Notes: generated from the sequence alone by a model not told the origin. DNA of 64,000 bases from Dokdonia donghaensis DSW-1 (GCF_001653755.1 NZ_CP015125.1:184001-248000); one strand, 5' to 3'; shown: positions 17,082-25,927, numbered from the stretch's first letter. Program-made: numbers and translations.

Positions 17082-17438
17082 CTACACATTTGTAACAGCC
17101 CTGTGGGCTACGTTTAATAACACATCTGTAAGTATCTCAAAATCAATATCTTTTAACCCTTTGTAACGTAGTGACCTAAGATTTTTCCTTTTTTCGCCTC
17201 CCACAAGTGCTTCTTTATGAACAGTTATTTGCACCCCACGAGGAAAACCTACGTCTATAAACGACTTTCTAAAGTTGAGAAAACAAAACATTTTACCATC
17301 TAGCATATAAAATGGTAAATTCCATTTATAGGTCTCCTCTACCTCAGGCACGGTACTTTTTATAATGGCTTGTAGCTCTATAAGCATTGTGCGCCAGGGC
17401 TCTGGTTTTGAGAGTATATACGCTTGAGCAGGATTCAT
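17082..17438 (-). CDS. DUF1801 (YdhG-like) protein
   Basis: A 118-residue soluble protein. MNPAQAYILSKPEPWRTMLI, then VPEVEETYKWNLPFYMLDGK, FCFLNFRKSFIDVGFPRG and a C-terminal LRSLRYKGLKDID fit the DUF1801/YdhG fold, whose members have no settled biochemical function. It is monocistronic on the minus strand, with a divergent symporter gene upstream across a 198-bp gap that contains a palindrome copy. Confidence 0.82.
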   Translation of the reverse strand: MNPAQAYILSKPEPWRTMLIELQAIIKSTVPEVEETYKWNLPFYMLDGKMFCFLNFRKSFIDVGFPRGVQITVHKEALVGGEKRKNLRSLRYKGLKDIDFEILTDVLLNVAHRAVTNV

Positions 17439-17474
17439 TACTTACTTGATTTTGGTGGTTATAATGGTTTTATC

Positions 17475-17494
17475 TACGCTTTCGCGAAAGCGTT
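17475..17494. repeat. Iterated palindrome copy (intergenic)
   Basis: TACGCTTTCGCGAAAGCGTT, one base from the full palindrome, in the divergent gap between the DUF1801 and symporter genes. Confidence 0.92.
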
Positions 17495-17636
17495 ATATGA
17501 TTCATTCTCCCACACATAGACTATGATAACAGCTTAAGGGGTGTAATGATGTCAAAATATCAAAAAAAACTATGGTGATGAATGCTTATCTTTCGCCTAA
17601 TATTTCTCTTAAATATAAGACAAATTATACATTCTT

Positions 17637-19448
17637 ATGATAGACTTATCAGGATTAGACATAGCCATTATTGCGCTACTTTTTATCATCATACTAGGCG
17701 TGGGGTTTTATGTAGGTAAAAGCGCTGGAAAAAACACGACTCAATATTTTCTATCTGGTCGCAGTATGCCCTGGTGGTTATTAGGTCTATCTATGGTTGC
17801 TACAACCTTCTCTACAGATACGCCTAATCTGGTGACAGATATTGTGCGTACTAACGGTGTGTCTGGTAACTGGGTCTGGTGGGCATTTTTAGTCACTGGA
17901 CTGCTCACCGTCTTTGTGTATGCAAAGCTGTGGCGCAAGTCTGAGGTAAAGACAGATATTGAGTTTTATGAGCTGCGTTATGGCGGTGCTCCGGCGCGGT
18001 TTTTAAGAGGTTTTAGAGCCATCTATTTAGGTATTGTTTTTAACGTACTGGCTATGGCGGGTGTAACCCTAGCTGCCATAAAAATAGGTGAAGTGATGCT
18101 AGGTCTTGACCCAGTTACAACCGTGGTAGTAGCTGGTGTGATTACTGTACTCTTTAGCGCCATAGGAGGGTTTAAAGGTGTAGTATACACAGATTTTATA
18201 TTGTTTTTTGTGGCAATGGCAGGAGCCTTTGGGGCGGCATATTACATTGTAGGTATGCCAGAAATAGGAGGGCTTGAAGCGCTTATTACCCACGATAATG
18301 TAAAAGATAAAATTAATATTCTTCCAGATTTTAATAATACAGAGATGCTCATCACGTTACTTATTATACCACTAGCAGTACAATGGTGGAGCTCTTGGTA
18401 CCCAGGATCTGAGCCTGGCGGTGGTGGTTATGTTGCACAACGTATGCTCGCTGCCAAAGATGAAAACCACGCCATAGGTGCAACTTTCTTTTATAACATT
18501 ATGCACTACGCGCTACGCCCCTGGCCGTGGATTCTAGTAGCACTAGCCTCACTTATAGTATTTCCAGACCTCGCAAGTATACAAGAAGCCTTCCCAAATA
18601 TTTCTGAAGATAAGCTAGGGCAAGATCTTGCCTACTCTGCAATGCTCACAATGCTACCTAGCGGCTTGCTAGGCCTTGTGCTGGCATCACTATCTGCAGC
18701 ATATATGAGTACGATAAGCACACACCTTAACTGGGGAGCATCATATGTGGTAAATGATGTGTATGCACAACAAATTAAACCAGAAGCGACAGAGAAAGAG
18801 CTAGTCGCTGTAGGTCGCATCACCACAGTGATACTTATGGTAGTGAGTGCGGGTATCGCACTGGCGCTTACTAATGCACTACAGCTTTTTAATATTATAC
18901 TAATGTTCGGAGCAGGTACTGGGCTCATCTTTATACTGCGCTGGTTCTGGTGGCGCATTAATGCGTGGACAGAGATAAGCGCGATGCTCGCCTCTGGTAT
19001 CATTTCTATACTTATAGAATTTACCTCGCTGGGAGAAACGCTTTTTGGCACTAGCGGGATGATGCCTGGCTATGCTAAGTTTCCTTTTGTGGTGTTTACC
19101 TCAACGCTTATATGGCTTGTTGTTACCTATCTCACAAAACCAGAAACTAAAGAAACACTTTATGCGTTCTATAAAAAAACGCAACCAGGTGGGCCGGGCT
19201 GGAAAGGAATTGTCACCGCTGCAAACCAAGAAGGAGTTACCATCGTACAACACACAGAAGCGTGGAGCGTGCCTATGGGAATAGTCGCAATGCTACTAGG
19301 CTGTGTATTAATTTACGGAACCTTGTTTACCACAGGTTACTTCATTTATGGCCAACTTACTAATGCACTCATAGGGCTTGGTTTTTGCTTCACTTCTGGA
19401 GCCTTACTGATTGCGGTTTGGAAAAAAATAAAAGGAAAAGTACTCTAA
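17637..19448 (+). CDS. Sodium:solute symporter family transporter
   Basis: A 603-residue integral membrane protein of the SSS (SLC5) family, which uses the sodium gradient to import small solutes such as sugars, amino acids or carboxylates. The N-terminus shows the family pattern: helix 1, then AGKNTTQYFLSGRSMPWWLL and a FSTDTPNLVTDIVRTNG loop, and a long series of helices to residue 595. ASLSAAYMSTISTHLNWGAS (about residue 350) resembles the sodium-site helix of the family. The substrate cannot be read. The next gene starts within its stop codon (TAATG), and glutaminase follows, so an amino acid or amide substrate is a reasonable guess only. Confidence 0.88.
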   Translation: MIDLSGLDIAIIALLFIIILGVGFYVGKSAGKNTTQYFLSGRSMPWWLLGLSMVATTFSTDTPNLVTDIVRTNGVSGNWVWWAFLVTGLLTVFVYAKLWRKSEVKTDIEFYELRYGGAPARFLRGFRAIYLGIVFNVLAMAGVTLAAIKIGEVMLGLDPVTTVVVAGVITVLFSAIGGFKGVVYTDFILFFVAMAGAFGAAYYIVGMPEIGGLEALITHDNVKDKINILPDFNNTEMLITLLIIPLAVQWWSSWYPGSEPGGGGYVAQRMLAAKDENHAIGATFFYNIMHYALRPWPWILVALASLIVFPDLASIQEAFPNISEDKLGQDLAYSAMLTMLPSGLLGLVLASLSAAYMSTISTHLNWGASYVVNDVYAQQIKPEATEKELVAVGRITTVILMVVSAGIALALTNALQLFNIILMFGAGTGLIFILRWFWWRINAWTEISAMLASGIISILIEFTSLGETLFGTSGMMPGYAKFPFVVFTSTLIWLVVTYLTKPETKETLYAFYKKTQPGGPGWKGIVTAANQEGVTIVQHTEAWSVPMGIVAMLLGCVLIYGTLFTTGYFIYGQLTNALIGLGFCFTSGALLIAVWKKIKGKVL

Positions 19449-19936
19449 TGAAATTATCTCTTATTATCACCATATTGTGCTTGAGCTTAGGGCTACAAGC
19501 ACAAGAAACGACAGACATCTACAAACAGGCTATTGGTCTTGTAAAAAAATCATCAGCTTTTAAGCAAACTGGTGCGACAGCAATTGCTACGGGTTCAAAA
19601 ACTATAAGCTTTACAAACCAAGCCTATGCATTTTGGCTAGATGGTCTAGACACCCGTTTTAATGACAAGGATTTTGAAAACTTCTTTGGTGATTTATATC
19701 AACCTAAGGAGATAGAAAGCTTTAAAAAAGCTGGAGACAAAAGAAGATCAAAATACCAGCTATATGTTTCTGAAACAGATACAGATCTGTTTGTGATAGA
19801 GATGCTTTCGCGAAAGCGTAAACGCAAAGCAAAGTACCCTAAGTTTTATCAAGGGCAAAGTATCTCATTCCTTTTTGAAAAAACGAGCAATGGAGGTGTG
19901 CGCCTCATTGAGACGTTAACCCTACAAAATAATTAG
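19448..19936 (+). CDS. Small exported hypothetical protein
   Basis: I start this gene at ATG 19448, overlapping the symporter stop, because this start gives a clean signal peptide (MKLSLIITILCLSLGLQAQE); the frame is open further upstream but would bury it. The mature protein of about 143 residues is basic, with FWLDGLDTRFNDKDFENFFG and a KRKRKAKYPKFYQGQ stretch. No family is recognised. Part of the basic stretch (LSRKRK) is encoded by a copy of the iterated palindrome at 19803. It sits between the symporter and glsA with only 3 bases before the latter. Confidence 0.7.
   Translation: MKLSLIITILCLSLGLQAQETTDIYKQAIGLVKKSSAFKQTGATAIATGSKTISFTNQAYAFWLDGLDTRFNDKDFENFFGDLYQPKEIESFKKAGDKRRSKYQLYVSETDTDLFVIEMLSRKRKRKAKYPKFYQGQSISFLFEKTSNGGVRLIETLTLQNN
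19803..19818. repeat. Iterated palindrome copy inside a CDS
   Basis: TGCTTTCGCGAAAGCG in the exported-protein gene, read as Leu-Ser-Arg-Lys-Arg. Confidence 0.9.
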
Positions 19937-19939
19937 ACA

Positions 19940-20857
19940 ATGATAGATTGCCAGCCTATAGTAGATAAAACGTACAAAAAGGTACTCGCTATGGAAAATA
20001 GCGGCAATGTAGCAAGCTACATACCAGAACTTGCTAAGGTAGATGATACAAAATTTGGCGTATGTCTCACCACCCAGACCGGCGAGGTATTTACAGCAGG
20101 TGATGCGACTGTAAAATTTTCTATACAGAGTATTGCAAAAGTGCTATCACTTAGTCTCGTGCTTTCTAAAATAGGTGATGACCTATGGAAACGTATGGAT
20201 TTTGAACCTTCTGGAACTGCCTTTAACTCACTAGTGCAACTTGAGAGTGAGAATGGCATCCCTAGAAACCCGCTTATTAATGCAGGGGCTATTGTGGTAT
20301 GTGATATTATTTGTGAGCTTTTTGATAACCCAAAAGAAGCATTGCTAGATTATATACGCGAGGTATCTGGTATAGAAGATCTTCGGTATTCTGAAAATAT
20401 TGCTCATTCTGAGCAGCAAACGGGTTATCGCAACTTTGCACTTGCAAATTTTATAAAGTCATTTAATAATATTAAAAATACCTGTGACCAGGTTACAGAC
20501 CTATACTTTCACCTATGTAGTATCGAGATGACGTGTGAGCAACTCTCATATACCTTTGGCTTTCTTGCAAACCGTGGGAAACAGTTTAATACAGGCAAAA
20601 CAATTGTCACGCCTAATCAAGCCAAACGCATTAACGCCATTATGCAAACCTGTGGTTTTTATGATGAAGCTGGCGAGTTTGCTTATAAAGTAGGTTTACC
20701 AGGTAAAAGTGGTGTAGGTGGTGGTATGGTAGCCATACTGCCTGGTAGCTATGCAATTGCTGTATGGAGCCCAAAACTTAACAAACAAGGTAACTCCTAT
20801 AGAGGAATGAAGTTCTTACAATACTTCACAGACGAAACACAGGATACGGTGTTTTAA
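19940..20857 (+). CDS. glsA: Glutaminase
   Basis: Hydrolyses glutamine to glutamate and ammonia. It is 305 residues, as expected for bacterial glutaminases of the serine beta-lactamase-like fold. The catalytic SxxK is Ser64-Lys67 in FSIQSIAKVLSL; FNSLVQLE, NPLINAGAIVV and the C-terminal GKSGVGGGMVAILPG are the other signatures. No signal peptide is seen, so it is cytoplasmic. It is the third gene of a run with a symporter and a small exported protein, consistent with uptake and breakdown of a nitrogen compound. The 293 bp after it hold no recognisable gene. Confidence 0.94.
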   Translation: MIDCQPIVDKTYKKVLAMENSGNVASYIPELAKVDDTKFGVCLTTQTGEVFTAGDATVKFSIQSIAKVLSLSLVLSKIGDDLWKRMDFEPSGTAFNSLVQLESENGIPRNPLINAGAIVVCDIICELFDNPKEALLDYIREVSGIEDLRYSENIAHSEQQTGYRNFALANFIKSFNNIKNTCDQVTDLYFHLCSIEMTCEQLSYTFGFLANRGKQFNTGKTIVTPNQAKRINAIMQTCGFYDEAGEFAYKVGLPGKSGVGGGMVAILPGSYAIAVWSPKLNKQGNSYRGMKFLQYFTDETQDTVF

Positions 20858-21125
20858 GAGCTAGAAATTGTTTTTAATCTTTTGAGCACACAAGTATTCT
20901 CTTTTCTTCCAAAGTCGTTTCCCGCTTTTCATTACAATTCCTCATTCTGCTAGCGCTCCATTGCGGGATTTCCATTGCAATCGGGGCTAAAGAGTTACAT
21001 AACACCCCCCTTATAAAGTTGACATTCACTTATTTTATTGAATTAAACAAATCATAAGTCTCGTTCGAATTTTAGTACTTTAAAAAAATTGTAAAAATAT
21101 ACTGAAAATTAAAAATTAAAAATTA

Positions 21126-21149
21126 ACTTTGAATTTCAAAGTACTTTAA
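21126..21149 (+). promoter_or_regulatory. Putative operator next to the start of the 21151 gene
   Basis: ACTTTGAATTTCAAAGT, an inverted repeat (ACTTTG-N5-CAAAGT), runs into AAAGTACTTT, a second palindrome. 22 of 24 bases match the sequence at 22215-22238. It ends one base before the start codon, so binding would block transcription or translation. Confidence 0.6.
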
Positions 21150-21150
21150 T

Positions 21151-21840
21151 ATGGAGTCATCAAAATATTTAGAAGACATTGCCAGCATCAAAACGATGAT
21201 GAGCAAATCGTCACGTTTTATGTCATTAAGTGGATTATCTGGTATACTTGCTGGTCTTTATGCTCTTGTAGGCGCTTTTATTGCTTATAGATTGCTAGCG
21301 TTTAATTCTGTTCCCGCATACATTCTTGAAAAAAGTAGAGATAAAGCAATAGTAAATCTTCAATATGGCTTAGAGAATCCCTTAAATATTTTTTCTTACG
21401 GATATTCCAGCACAATAGCTGGCCAACTAATTATAACTGGACTCATTGTCTTAATTATGGCTTTAGTAACAGGTGGGTTATTAACGTTGAAAAAAGCTAG
21501 AAAAAACAATGAAGCTATCTGGGACAGTTCATCAAAGCGACTCATTGCAAATTTTGCTATCCCTCTTTTTTCTGGAGGTGCTTTTTGCATCGCGCTTATA
21601 CAATATGGAATTGTAGGTCTTATTGCTCCAGCCACCCTCATATTTTATGGCTTAGGCTTAATCAACGCAAGTAAATACACTTTGGGCGATATTAAATACT
21701 TAGGACTTGCAAACGTTATTATTGGTCTACTTGCTACTCAATTTATAGGTTACGGTTTGTATTTTTGGGCACTAGGCTTTGGTATATTTCATATTATCTA
21801 CGGTACCATAATGTACCGTAAATATGATAAAGAAAGTTAA
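21151..21840 (+). CDS. Conserved membrane protein in a regulator operon
   Basis: A 229-residue protein with a short N-terminal amphipathic part (ESSKYLEDIASIKTMMSKSS) and about six hydrophobic helices from residue 26 on. It has no catalytic motif and no family name I am confident of; similar proteins sit beside small winged-helix regulators in other Bacteroidota. The regulator gene follows after 59 bp. The operator-like sequence directly before its start also occurs before the DUF4173 gene, suggesting both are controlled by the regulator in between. Confidence 0.7.
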   Translation: MESSKYLEDIASIKTMMSKSSRFMSLSGLSGILAGLYALVGAFIAYRLLAFNSVPAYILEKSRDKAIVNLQYGLENPLNIFSYGYSSTIAGQLIITGLIVLIMALVTGGLLTLKKARKNNEAIWDSSSKRLIANFAIPLFSGGAFCIALIQYGIVGLIAPATLIFYGLGLINASKYTLGDIKYLGLANVIIGLLATQFIGYGLYFWALGFGIFHIIYGTIMYRKYDKES

Positions 21841-21899
21841 TAGCTTTTAGATAACGTAAACGGCATACCACAATAAATAAAAGTTACAACACCATAATA

Positions 21900-22193
21900 A
21901 TGTCCATCATAAACAATATAAACAAAGCTTTTGATCATCGCATCCGTCTTGGGATTATGAGCGTGCTTATGGTAAATGAAAAGGCAGATTTTAAAGAACT
22001 CAAAGAGCTTCTAGGTGCAACAGATGGAAACCTTGCAAGTCACGCAAAAGCTCTAGAAAAAGAAACTTACATTATAGTAAAAAAAGCATTTATAGGTCGT
22101 AAACCTAATACAAGTTATAGTGTTACAAGCAAAGGTAGAAATGCATTTAAAAAACATATTGAAGCTCTTGAAAAGTTGCTAGGAAACAAGTAA
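21900..22193 (+). CDS. Winged-helix transcriptional regulator
   Basis: A 97-residue single-domain DNA-binding protein of the HTH_34/MarR-like type (transcriptional regulator, PF13601-like). Helix-turn-helix: FDHRIRLGIMSVLMVNEKAD, then DFKELKELLGATDGNLASHA with the recognition helix in TDGNLASHAKALEK; the wing is KKAFIGRKPNTSYSVTSKGR and a last helix ends in LEKLLGNK. Such proteins are normally dimeric repressors. The near-identical inverted repeats at 21126 and 22215 flank its gene and are plausible sites. Confidence 0.87.
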   Translation: MSIINNINKAFDHRIRLGIMSVLMVNEKADFKELKELLGATDGNLASHAKALEKETYIIVKKAFIGRKPNTSYSVTSKGRNAFKKHIEALEKLLGNK

Positions 22194-22214
22194 CACTATT
22201 TTTTTATCATTTAT

Positions 22215-22238
22215 ACTTTGAAATACAAAGTACTTTAA
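22215..22238 (+). promoter_or_regulatory. Putative operator upstream of the DUF4173 gene
   Basis: ACTTTGAAATACAAAGT continuing into AAAGTACTTTAA, nearly identical to the site at 21126. It lies 47 bases before the DUF4173 start. Confidence 0.6.
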
Positions 22239-22284
22239 GAAAGTAAAATTAAATATACCTAACATAATTTAAATACTTAACATT

Positions 22285-23697
22285 ATGAAAAAATTTATAA
22301 TAAGATGTCTAGGCGCCCTGCTTTTCAGTTTATTATTTTATGGGCAAAATCTCGGTGTCAATATGCTTTTGTTTTCTATAATTGTAGTATTGGCGGTAAT
22401 CATTATACGTCCAGAAACAAAATCAAACAAATCATTCCTATTATCTGCAACTTTATACATAACAAGCTCGATTTTCGTATTTACGGTGAACAGCTTTCTT
22501 GCTATATCTAGCTGCATACTAGCCTTTATAGTCTTTGCGGGCAGTATCTCAGGACTAAAAAATGCTGTTTATATACAATGGCTTAATGGACTGTATCAAT
22601 CCACCCTAGGCTTTTTGCATCAAAAAATCAACCCTAGTAAAAAAGTTCCAAATCTAGAAAGTAGTTATAATTACAAATTTATTTTTCTAACGACTACCAT
22701 TGTTATCACTCTAGTTGTCATTTTTACATCACTCTATGGAAAAGCAAATCCTATACTAGGAGAGTGGGTAAACGCTATTAATCTTGATTTTATAAATTTT
22801 AACTGGATACTAATTACTTGGATGGGATATTATTTAATTACGAATCTCACCTCAAAAGCAGAACTCGATATAATTACTACCATAGATCGAGATGCTTCTA
22901 CTTTTTTAATACCCAAAGCTATCTCTAAATTGAACGTCGGCAAGGTCCATCAAGAAAATATACTAGGTACAGTTCTATTGGGCGCTCTTAACACTCTCAT
23001 AATAATTTTCATAACTACAGACGTTTGGTATGTTCTGAATGATCCACTTGCAAATGCCGTTACACTTTCCACCACTGTTCACGATGGCGTGTCTGCACTC
23101 ATATCATCAATAGTTATAGCAATTACAACCATTTTAATTCTATTTCGTGGAGATCTTAATTTTTATAAAAAAAATAAAAATCTCAAACACCTAACATATT
23201 TATGGATTGCCCTTAATATTTTGATCATTCTATTAACAGCTTATAAGAACTATTTATATAGTAGTGGTTTTGGGCTTACTTACAAAAGAATAGGCGTGTT
23301 TATATATTTAGCATTGTGCATTTCTGGAATGATTACAACATCTTTTAAAATTTTCAACAAACAAAATCTCTTATTTATGCTTAAAGCAAACACAAGAGTA
23401 GCTTTCATCCTTCTTATTTTAATATCAAGTTTTAGTTGGGATCGTACTATTACTACTTATAATTTAAGTAAAGTTGAATCTCCAGATATCAATTACTTAC
23501 TTTCAATAGGAAACAGCAATGGGGATTTACTATATGCTTTCGCGAAAGCACATCCAGAAAAAATTATGAACCGCTCCAGTATAAAAAACAATTATAAGCA
23601 ATGGCAAACATCACTATCTAAAGAGACTTGGCAATCTGCCACACTTGTAGGTATATTAAACACAAACTCTCGTCTTTATAAAAATCAAACAAAATAA
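22285..23697 (+). CDS. DUF4173 (DUF4153-like) membrane protein
   Basis: A 470-residue polytopic membrane protein with about eleven hydrophobic segments. The central IPKAISKLNVGKVHQENILG and LLGALNTLIIIF, and a late region with tyrosine-rich TYKRIGVFIYLALCISGMIT, fit DUF4173, an uncharacterised family. The last 90 residues are soluble (LSKVESPDINYLLSIGNSNG). A palindrome copy at 23535 encodes Tyr-Ala-Phe-Ala-Lys-Ala in this soluble tail. Two small membrane protein genes follow in the same direction. Confidence 0.75.
   Translation: MKKFIIRCLGALLFSLLFYGQNLGVNMLLFSIIVVLAVIIIRPETKSNKSFLLSATLYITSSIFVFTVNSFLAISSCILAFIVFAGSISGLKNAVYIQWLNGLYQSTLGFLHQKINPSKKVPNLESSYNYKFIFLTTTIVITLVVIFTSLYGKANPILGEWVNAINLDFINFNWILITWMGYYLITNLTSKAELDIITTIDRDASTFLIPKAISKLNVGKVHQENILGTVLLGALNTLIIIFITTDVWYVLNDPLANAVTLSTTVHDGVSALISSIVIAITTILILFRGDLNFYKKNKNLKHLTYLWIALNILIILLTAYKNYLYSSGFGLTYKRIGVFIYLALCISGMITTSFKIFNKQNLLFMLKANTRVAFILLILISSFSWDRTITTYNLSKVESPDINYLLSIGNSNGDLLYAFAKAHPEKIMNRSSIKNNYKQWQTSLSKETWQSATLVGILNTNSRLYKNQTK
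23535..23550. repeat. Iterated palindrome copy inside a CDS
   Basis: TGCTTTCGCGAAAGCA, a perfect 16-bp palindrome with both outer bases changed in a compensating way; read as Ala-Phe-Ala-Lys-Ala. Confidence 0.9.
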
Positions 23698-23759
23698 AAA
23701 TAGACAGATACAATTATTTAGAAAATAGCTTTATAATATTATTAAGGAGAATCTAGAAT

Positions 23760-24155
23760 ATGAATCACATACAACCTTCCACACATCTCATTATCGCATT
23801 ACTAATAACTATTTTACTCATAGTAGTTTTATGGTTTTATAAAAAGAAATTACTTGCCAGTCGTAAATGGTTATTTATAAATTCTATCCTTTTTTTATGC
23901 ATTTATTTTATTGTGGTGGGTGCTGCTTTATATCAAGACATCTCCCTACAGCTAGCCTTGCAAAAATTTGATCTCAACCGCGACGGATTTTTCAATGGTA
24001 ATGAGATTACCCCACAACAATCTGGAGCAATGCAAAAATATGTTTCTGACACTGGTAGAACATTTTCGGTAATCTCTGGATTACTATTTGCGGGAACTAT
24101 CACTATTATGATATCTCTGGGGCGAGTTATTATAAACATCTTCAAGTCCAAATGA
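23760..24155 (+). CDS. Membrane protein with a single EF-hand loop
   Basis: A 131-residue protein with helices at about 8-27 and 38-58, an extracytoplasmic-looking segment, and a third helix at about 105-127. Residues 71-82 read DLNRDGFFNGNE, a complete 12-residue EF-hand calcium loop (Asp1, Asn3, Asp5, Gly6, Asn9, Glu12). A single EF-hand may pair with another copy. It overlaps the next gene by 4 bp (ATGA) and follows the DUF4173 gene after 62 bp. A link to calcium sensing is inferred from the loop alone. Confidence 0.75.
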   Translation: MNHIQPSTHLIIALLITILLIVVLWFYKKKLLASRKWLFINSILFLCIYFIVVGAALYQDISLQLALQKFDLNRDGFFNGNEITPQQSGAMQKYVSDTGRTFSVISGLLFAGTITIMISLGRVIINIFKSK

Positions 24156-24550
24156 AGATCTCCATTAAGTACATCACTCTCTTTTTGGCCCTTTTTGCTA
24201 TTGAAGTAATTATAGCAACATACATACACGACAATTTTATAAGACCCTACTTAGGAGATACGATTGTTATTGTATTAATCTACGCCTTTGTGATGGGGTT
24301 TTTCTATGTAGGTCACACCCTCTCAAGCAAGATTAAAGTTGCCTTTTATGTATTACTATTTGCATTTATAATAGAGGGATTGCAAGCCTCTTCTTTTATT
24401 TATAAGATAGGCCTAGGAGATCAAAAATGGGCACAAGTAATCTTGGGCACTTCTTTTTCTTGGTGGGATATTGTTGCATACATAGCGGGCTTTATCGCAA
24501 TAGTATGTGCTGAATGGGTTATAAACAAAAAGAAACTAGCTTCACACTAA
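24152..24550 (+). CDS. DUF2809-like membrane protein
   Basis: A 132-residue protein with four hydrophobic helices. The segment RPYLGDTIVIVLIYAFVMGF after helix 1 and WWDIVAYIAGFIAIVCAEW at the end fit DUF2809, a family of unknown function. It is translationally coupled to the EF-hand gene (ATGA overlap). Its 3' end overlaps the convergent mnmD gene by 9 bp. Confidence 0.72.
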   Translation: MKISIKYITLFLALFAIEVIIATYIHDNFIRPYLGDTIVIVLIYAFVMGFFYVGHTLSSKIKVAFYVLLFAFIIEGLQASSFIYKIGLGDQKWAQVILGTSFSWWDIVAYIAGFIAIVCAEWVINKKKLASH

Positions 24551-25225
24551 CGGCTTGCTAGCTCTAAGCATCTCACGCTTGCCTGGAGGTCCAGGCAGTC
24601 GCTCTACTACAAAACCTGCAGCTTGCATTGACCTACGGGCAGCTCCTTGCGCACAATAGGTAGTAAGTACTCCTCTTGGTATTAAGGCTTCATACATTTT
24701 TGTAAAGATCTCCTCTGTCCATAAAGTGGGCTGCACTCTTGGGCCAAAGGCATCAAAATAAATAAGATCAAAAACCTCACTATCTGTAATATCTTCAAAA
24801 CGCTGTGTGCGCTTAGTGAGTGTAAAGTGCTCACTTATATTTTCTGGTTTCTCCCAGGCAACGTCGTGCATCTCATTATAAACTTTTGTAGCATCCTCTT
24901 CGGCTAGCTGGCTAGCATACTCCATAGCTTGAGCTTCTTCTTGAGAAACGGGATAAGCCTCTGCTCCTACATAATTAAAAGACACATTGTGTTTATGCGC
25001 CTCAAAATAGGTAAGCAAGGCATTGAGACCTGTACCAAAACCCATCTCAAGTATAGCTATCTCTTTTTTTTCTGGATATGTAGTTACATAGTGAGTAAGC
25101 CCAGTTTTAAGAAAAACGTGTCTAGCCTCTTGTATCGCACCGTGCTTAGAATGATACTGCTCATCCCAGTCTGGTATGTGTATGGTCTTTGAGCCGTCTG
25201 CCGTGGTAATTATTTCTCTTTTCAT
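24542..25225 (-). CDS. mnmD: tRNA 5-methylaminomethyl-2-thiouridine methyltransferase (MnmD)
   Basis: A 227-residue SAM-dependent methyltransferase of the DUF752 family, which completes mnm5s2U34 in the tRNA wobble position. The start (TTADGSKTIHIPDWDEQYHS, KHGAIQEARHVFLKTGL) is the family's substrate-side signature; EIAILEMGFGTGLNALLTY is the SAM loop, and FDLIYFDAFGPRVQPTLWTE and TTYCAQGAARRSMQAAGF complete it. E. coli fuses this domain to an FAD oxidoreductase (MnmC); here it stands alone, as is usual outside Gammaproteobacteria. It ends against the DUF2809 gene. Confidence 0.88.
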   Translation of the reverse strand: MKREIITTADGSKTIHIPDWDEQYHSKHGAIQEARHVFLKTGLTHYVTTYPEKKEIAILEMGFGTGLNALLTYFEAHKHNVSFNYVGAEAYPVSQEEAQAMEYASQLAEEDATKVYNEMHDVAWEKPENISEHFTLTKRTQRFEDITDSEVFDLIYFDAFGPRVQPTLWTEEIFTKMYEALIPRGVLTTYCAQGAARRSMQAAGFVVERLPGPPGKREMLRASKPLV

Positions 25226-25257
25226 TTTTCTTTTGAGGTTACTTCTTTGCGCAACAT

Positions 25258-25291
25258 ATAAAAAAGGGCAGGCTTACACCCACCCTTTTAA
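25258..25291 (-). terminator. Hairpin after the DUF4920 gene
   Basis: AAAAGGG and CCCTTTT flank a 14-base loop; on the minus strand the stem is followed by a T-run, 20 bases after the DUF4920 stop. Confidence 0.6.
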
Positions 25292-25310
25292 AACTATATC
25301 GAGTTACTTC

Positions 25311-25865
25311 TTACTCTGATTTAAGGAGCACACCATCTGCCATAAATCTTAATTCTCTCTGTGGCTCTGTTATGGCTGCTATCTCTTCTTCAGACTTGCC
25401 CCCGTCTTTTGCCATATGTCTCAACTCATCTACAGATACTTCTTCTAGATATGCCTTACCTTCTACAATCGCTTCTCCTCCATCTGTATCTGTAGGGACA
25501 AAAAATCCGTAATCTTTAAATTTTACAAATACCTGCTCCTCACCAGCTATATCCAGTCGCATCCAGCATCCTTTTGAAACACAAACAGCGTTTACTGGAG
25601 CCTGAAATTTTACAACCGCCGTATCACCTTCGGCAAGTGAAGCATATTTTTCGGCAATCTCACTTTTAGTTAATGTATTTTCTGGAGATATCGTTGCTCC
25701 ATAGCTAGCATAATCGTTTTGAGCAATCGTTTGATTTGTAGCTAGTTCTTCATTTTTTTCTGATTCCGCTTTCGCGAAAGCGTCATTACTCCCCTCTTCT
25801 CCTTGTTTACAACTTAGTAATGTCAAGAAAATTAAGAATATCGTTGCACATAGTTTCATAATCAT
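25311..25865 (-). CDS. DUF4920 lipoprotein
   Basis: A 184-residue lipoprotein (FLIFLTLLSC, lipidated Cys19). After a Glu/Asn-rich linker the conserved part starts at YASYGATISPENTLTKSEIA; the middle FQAPVNAVCVSKGCWMRLDI with two cysteines, then VFVKFKDYGFFVPTD and REVSVDELRH-like residues are what I know of DUF4920. Function is unknown; the Cys-rich motif could bind a metal or form a disulfide. The linker contains Asp-Ala-Phe-Ala-Lys-Ala encoded by a palindrome copy. Confidence 0.8.
   Translation of the reverse strand: MIMKLCATIFLIFLTLLSCKQGEEGSNDAFAKAESEKNEELATNQTIAQNDYASYGATISPENTLTKSEIAEKYASLAEGDTAVVKFQAPVNAVCVSKGCWMRLDIAGEEQVFVKFKDYGFFVPTDTDGGEAIVEGKAYLEEVSVDELRHMAKDGGKSEEEIAAITEPQRELRFMADGVLLKSE
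25767..25782. repeat. Iterated palindrome copy inside a CDS
   Basis: CGCTTTCGCGAAAGCG in the linker of the DUF4920 lipoprotein, translated as Ala-Phe-Ala-Lys-Ala on the minus strand. Confidence 0.92.
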
Positions 25866-25927
25866 TTGGTTTTAAGTTGAACATCGTAAAATTATGCAAA
25901 AATCAATCACCGAGTATGACAAATCAC

